Of a stretch of 14,186 bases of DNA, positions 13,937 through 14,186 are shown piece after piece. Origin of the DNA: Planctomycetaceae bacterium. GTDB taxonomy: Bacteria; Planctomycetota; Planctomycetia; Pirellulales; Thermoguttaceae. Made by a program: the position numbers and the translations under genes. The stretch lies in assembly GCA_009776995.1 (NCBI GenBank), contig WRMR01000061.1, forward strand, positions 1 to 14,186, given 5' to 3'. A model generated the notes under the pieces. That model was given only the letters and a program-made list of their open reading frames with translations. It had not been told where the DNA came from and searched no databases. How positions within the stretch are numbered: position 1 is the stretch's first letter; every line of letters begins with the position of its first letter.

Positions 13937-13976
13937 GGCGGTCACGGAGGATTGCGCTGGTGGCACAGTGGCCGCC
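13937..13976. repeat. GGTCAC-type intergenic repeat, long-loop form
   Basis: GGCGGTCAC (13937-13945) pairs with GTGGCCGCC (13968-13976) with one wobble, around a 22-nt loop. It lies 28 bp after the stop of the partial minus-strand gene at the right edge. The outer arm is the same as in the perfect palindrome at 6168. Confidence 0.55.
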
Positions 13977-14004
13977 CTGCCTTTTGCCGCACGAAGACCG
14001 GCGG

Positions 14005-14186
14005 CTATCGTTCCGTGTCCAGCAGATGGCTGACCTGATGGCGGAAGTCGATTAACTCCTGGTCCTGTTCCGGGCTGAACGAGCCGATGACATGGGCGTA
14101 GGTGTCCATCCACACGGCGAAACGGTAACGTTCTTCGGCGGTCAGTTGCAAATCGCGGTGCGCTTCGATTTCCGCCGGGGTTTGGA
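14005..14186 (-). CDS. C-terminal end of an unidentified protein (partial, runs off the window)
   Basis: The minus strand is open from the window edge to a TAG at 14007-14005, encoding about 60 residues: PAEIEAHRDLQLTAEERYRF, AVWMDTYAHVIGSFSPEQ, then DQELIDFRHQVSHLLDTER. The LTAEERYRF-x-x-W-x-D-x-x-A-x-x-x-GSFS pattern recalls the tail of large planctomycete extracellular proteins related to hydrazine-synthase subunit A / cytochrome-type repeats, but this is recollection of pattern only. The start and main domains lie outside the window. It is tandem with the serpin, 264 bp upstream of the serpin start. Confidence 0.65.
   Translation of the reverse strand, partial: QTPAEIEAHRDLQLTAEERYRFAVWMDTYAHVIGSFSPEQDQELIDFRHQVSHLLDTER

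Overview
The window most resembles a chromosome segment of a planctomycete (phylum Planctomycetota). The evidence is gene content: a secreted DUF1080 protein, a ceramidase-like secreted protein, a DegT-type aminotransferase with a twin-arginine leader, a MOFRPL-type glycerate kinase and a secreted serpin, in widely spaced genes separated by palindromic repeats. No rRNA, tRNA or CRISPR array was seen. The lineage call is an inference from family distribution.

Layout. Positions 1-1450 are a mobile-element graveyard. It holds the 5' half of an IS4-type transposase (+), a scrap of a group II intron reverse transcriptase/maturase (-) and a second, internally deleted copy of the same IS (-). The two IS copies keep matching 18-bp ends, at 2-19 and 930-947. 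A 61-aa orphan ORF follows on the minus strand. purH (1864-3471, +) is the one clear housekeeping gene. From 3766 to 9562 (+) come DUF1080 protein, DegT aminotransferase, ceramidase-like protein, a DegT C-terminal remnant and glycerate 2-kinase. These share a strand, but each gap holds a promoter-like sequence or a hairpin, so they may not be one operon. A large chemoreceptor (9815-12100, +) ends at a strong rho-independent terminator. A serpin (12199-13740, -) converges on it, and the window closes with the 3' end of another minus-strand gene.

How the genes fit together. PurH performs the last two steps of IMP synthesis. The DUF1080, ceramidase-like and Tat-leader DegT proteins all carry export signals and may act on sugars or amide conjugates outside the cytoplasm; that is inferred only from family and location. 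Glycerate kinase feeds glycerate into lower glycolysis. Chemoreceptor and serpin appear to be independent units.

Most unusual signal. Four loci (1176-1235, 1392-1449, 2963-3036, 8870-8957) share one architecture: a short array of degenerate 7-nt units, a small spacer, then a roughly complementary 7-nt array, so each can fold as an imperfect hairpin. The 7-nt word differs at each locus. Two are inserted in frame inside purH and the glycerate kinase gene and are translated. The other two lie in the IS debris, one at a deletion junction and one beside the stop of the orphan ORF. Separately, a palindromic GGTCAC/GTGACC-type repeat recurs in five intergenic gaps, and a 59-nt near-perfect hairpin precedes the glycerate kinase gene.
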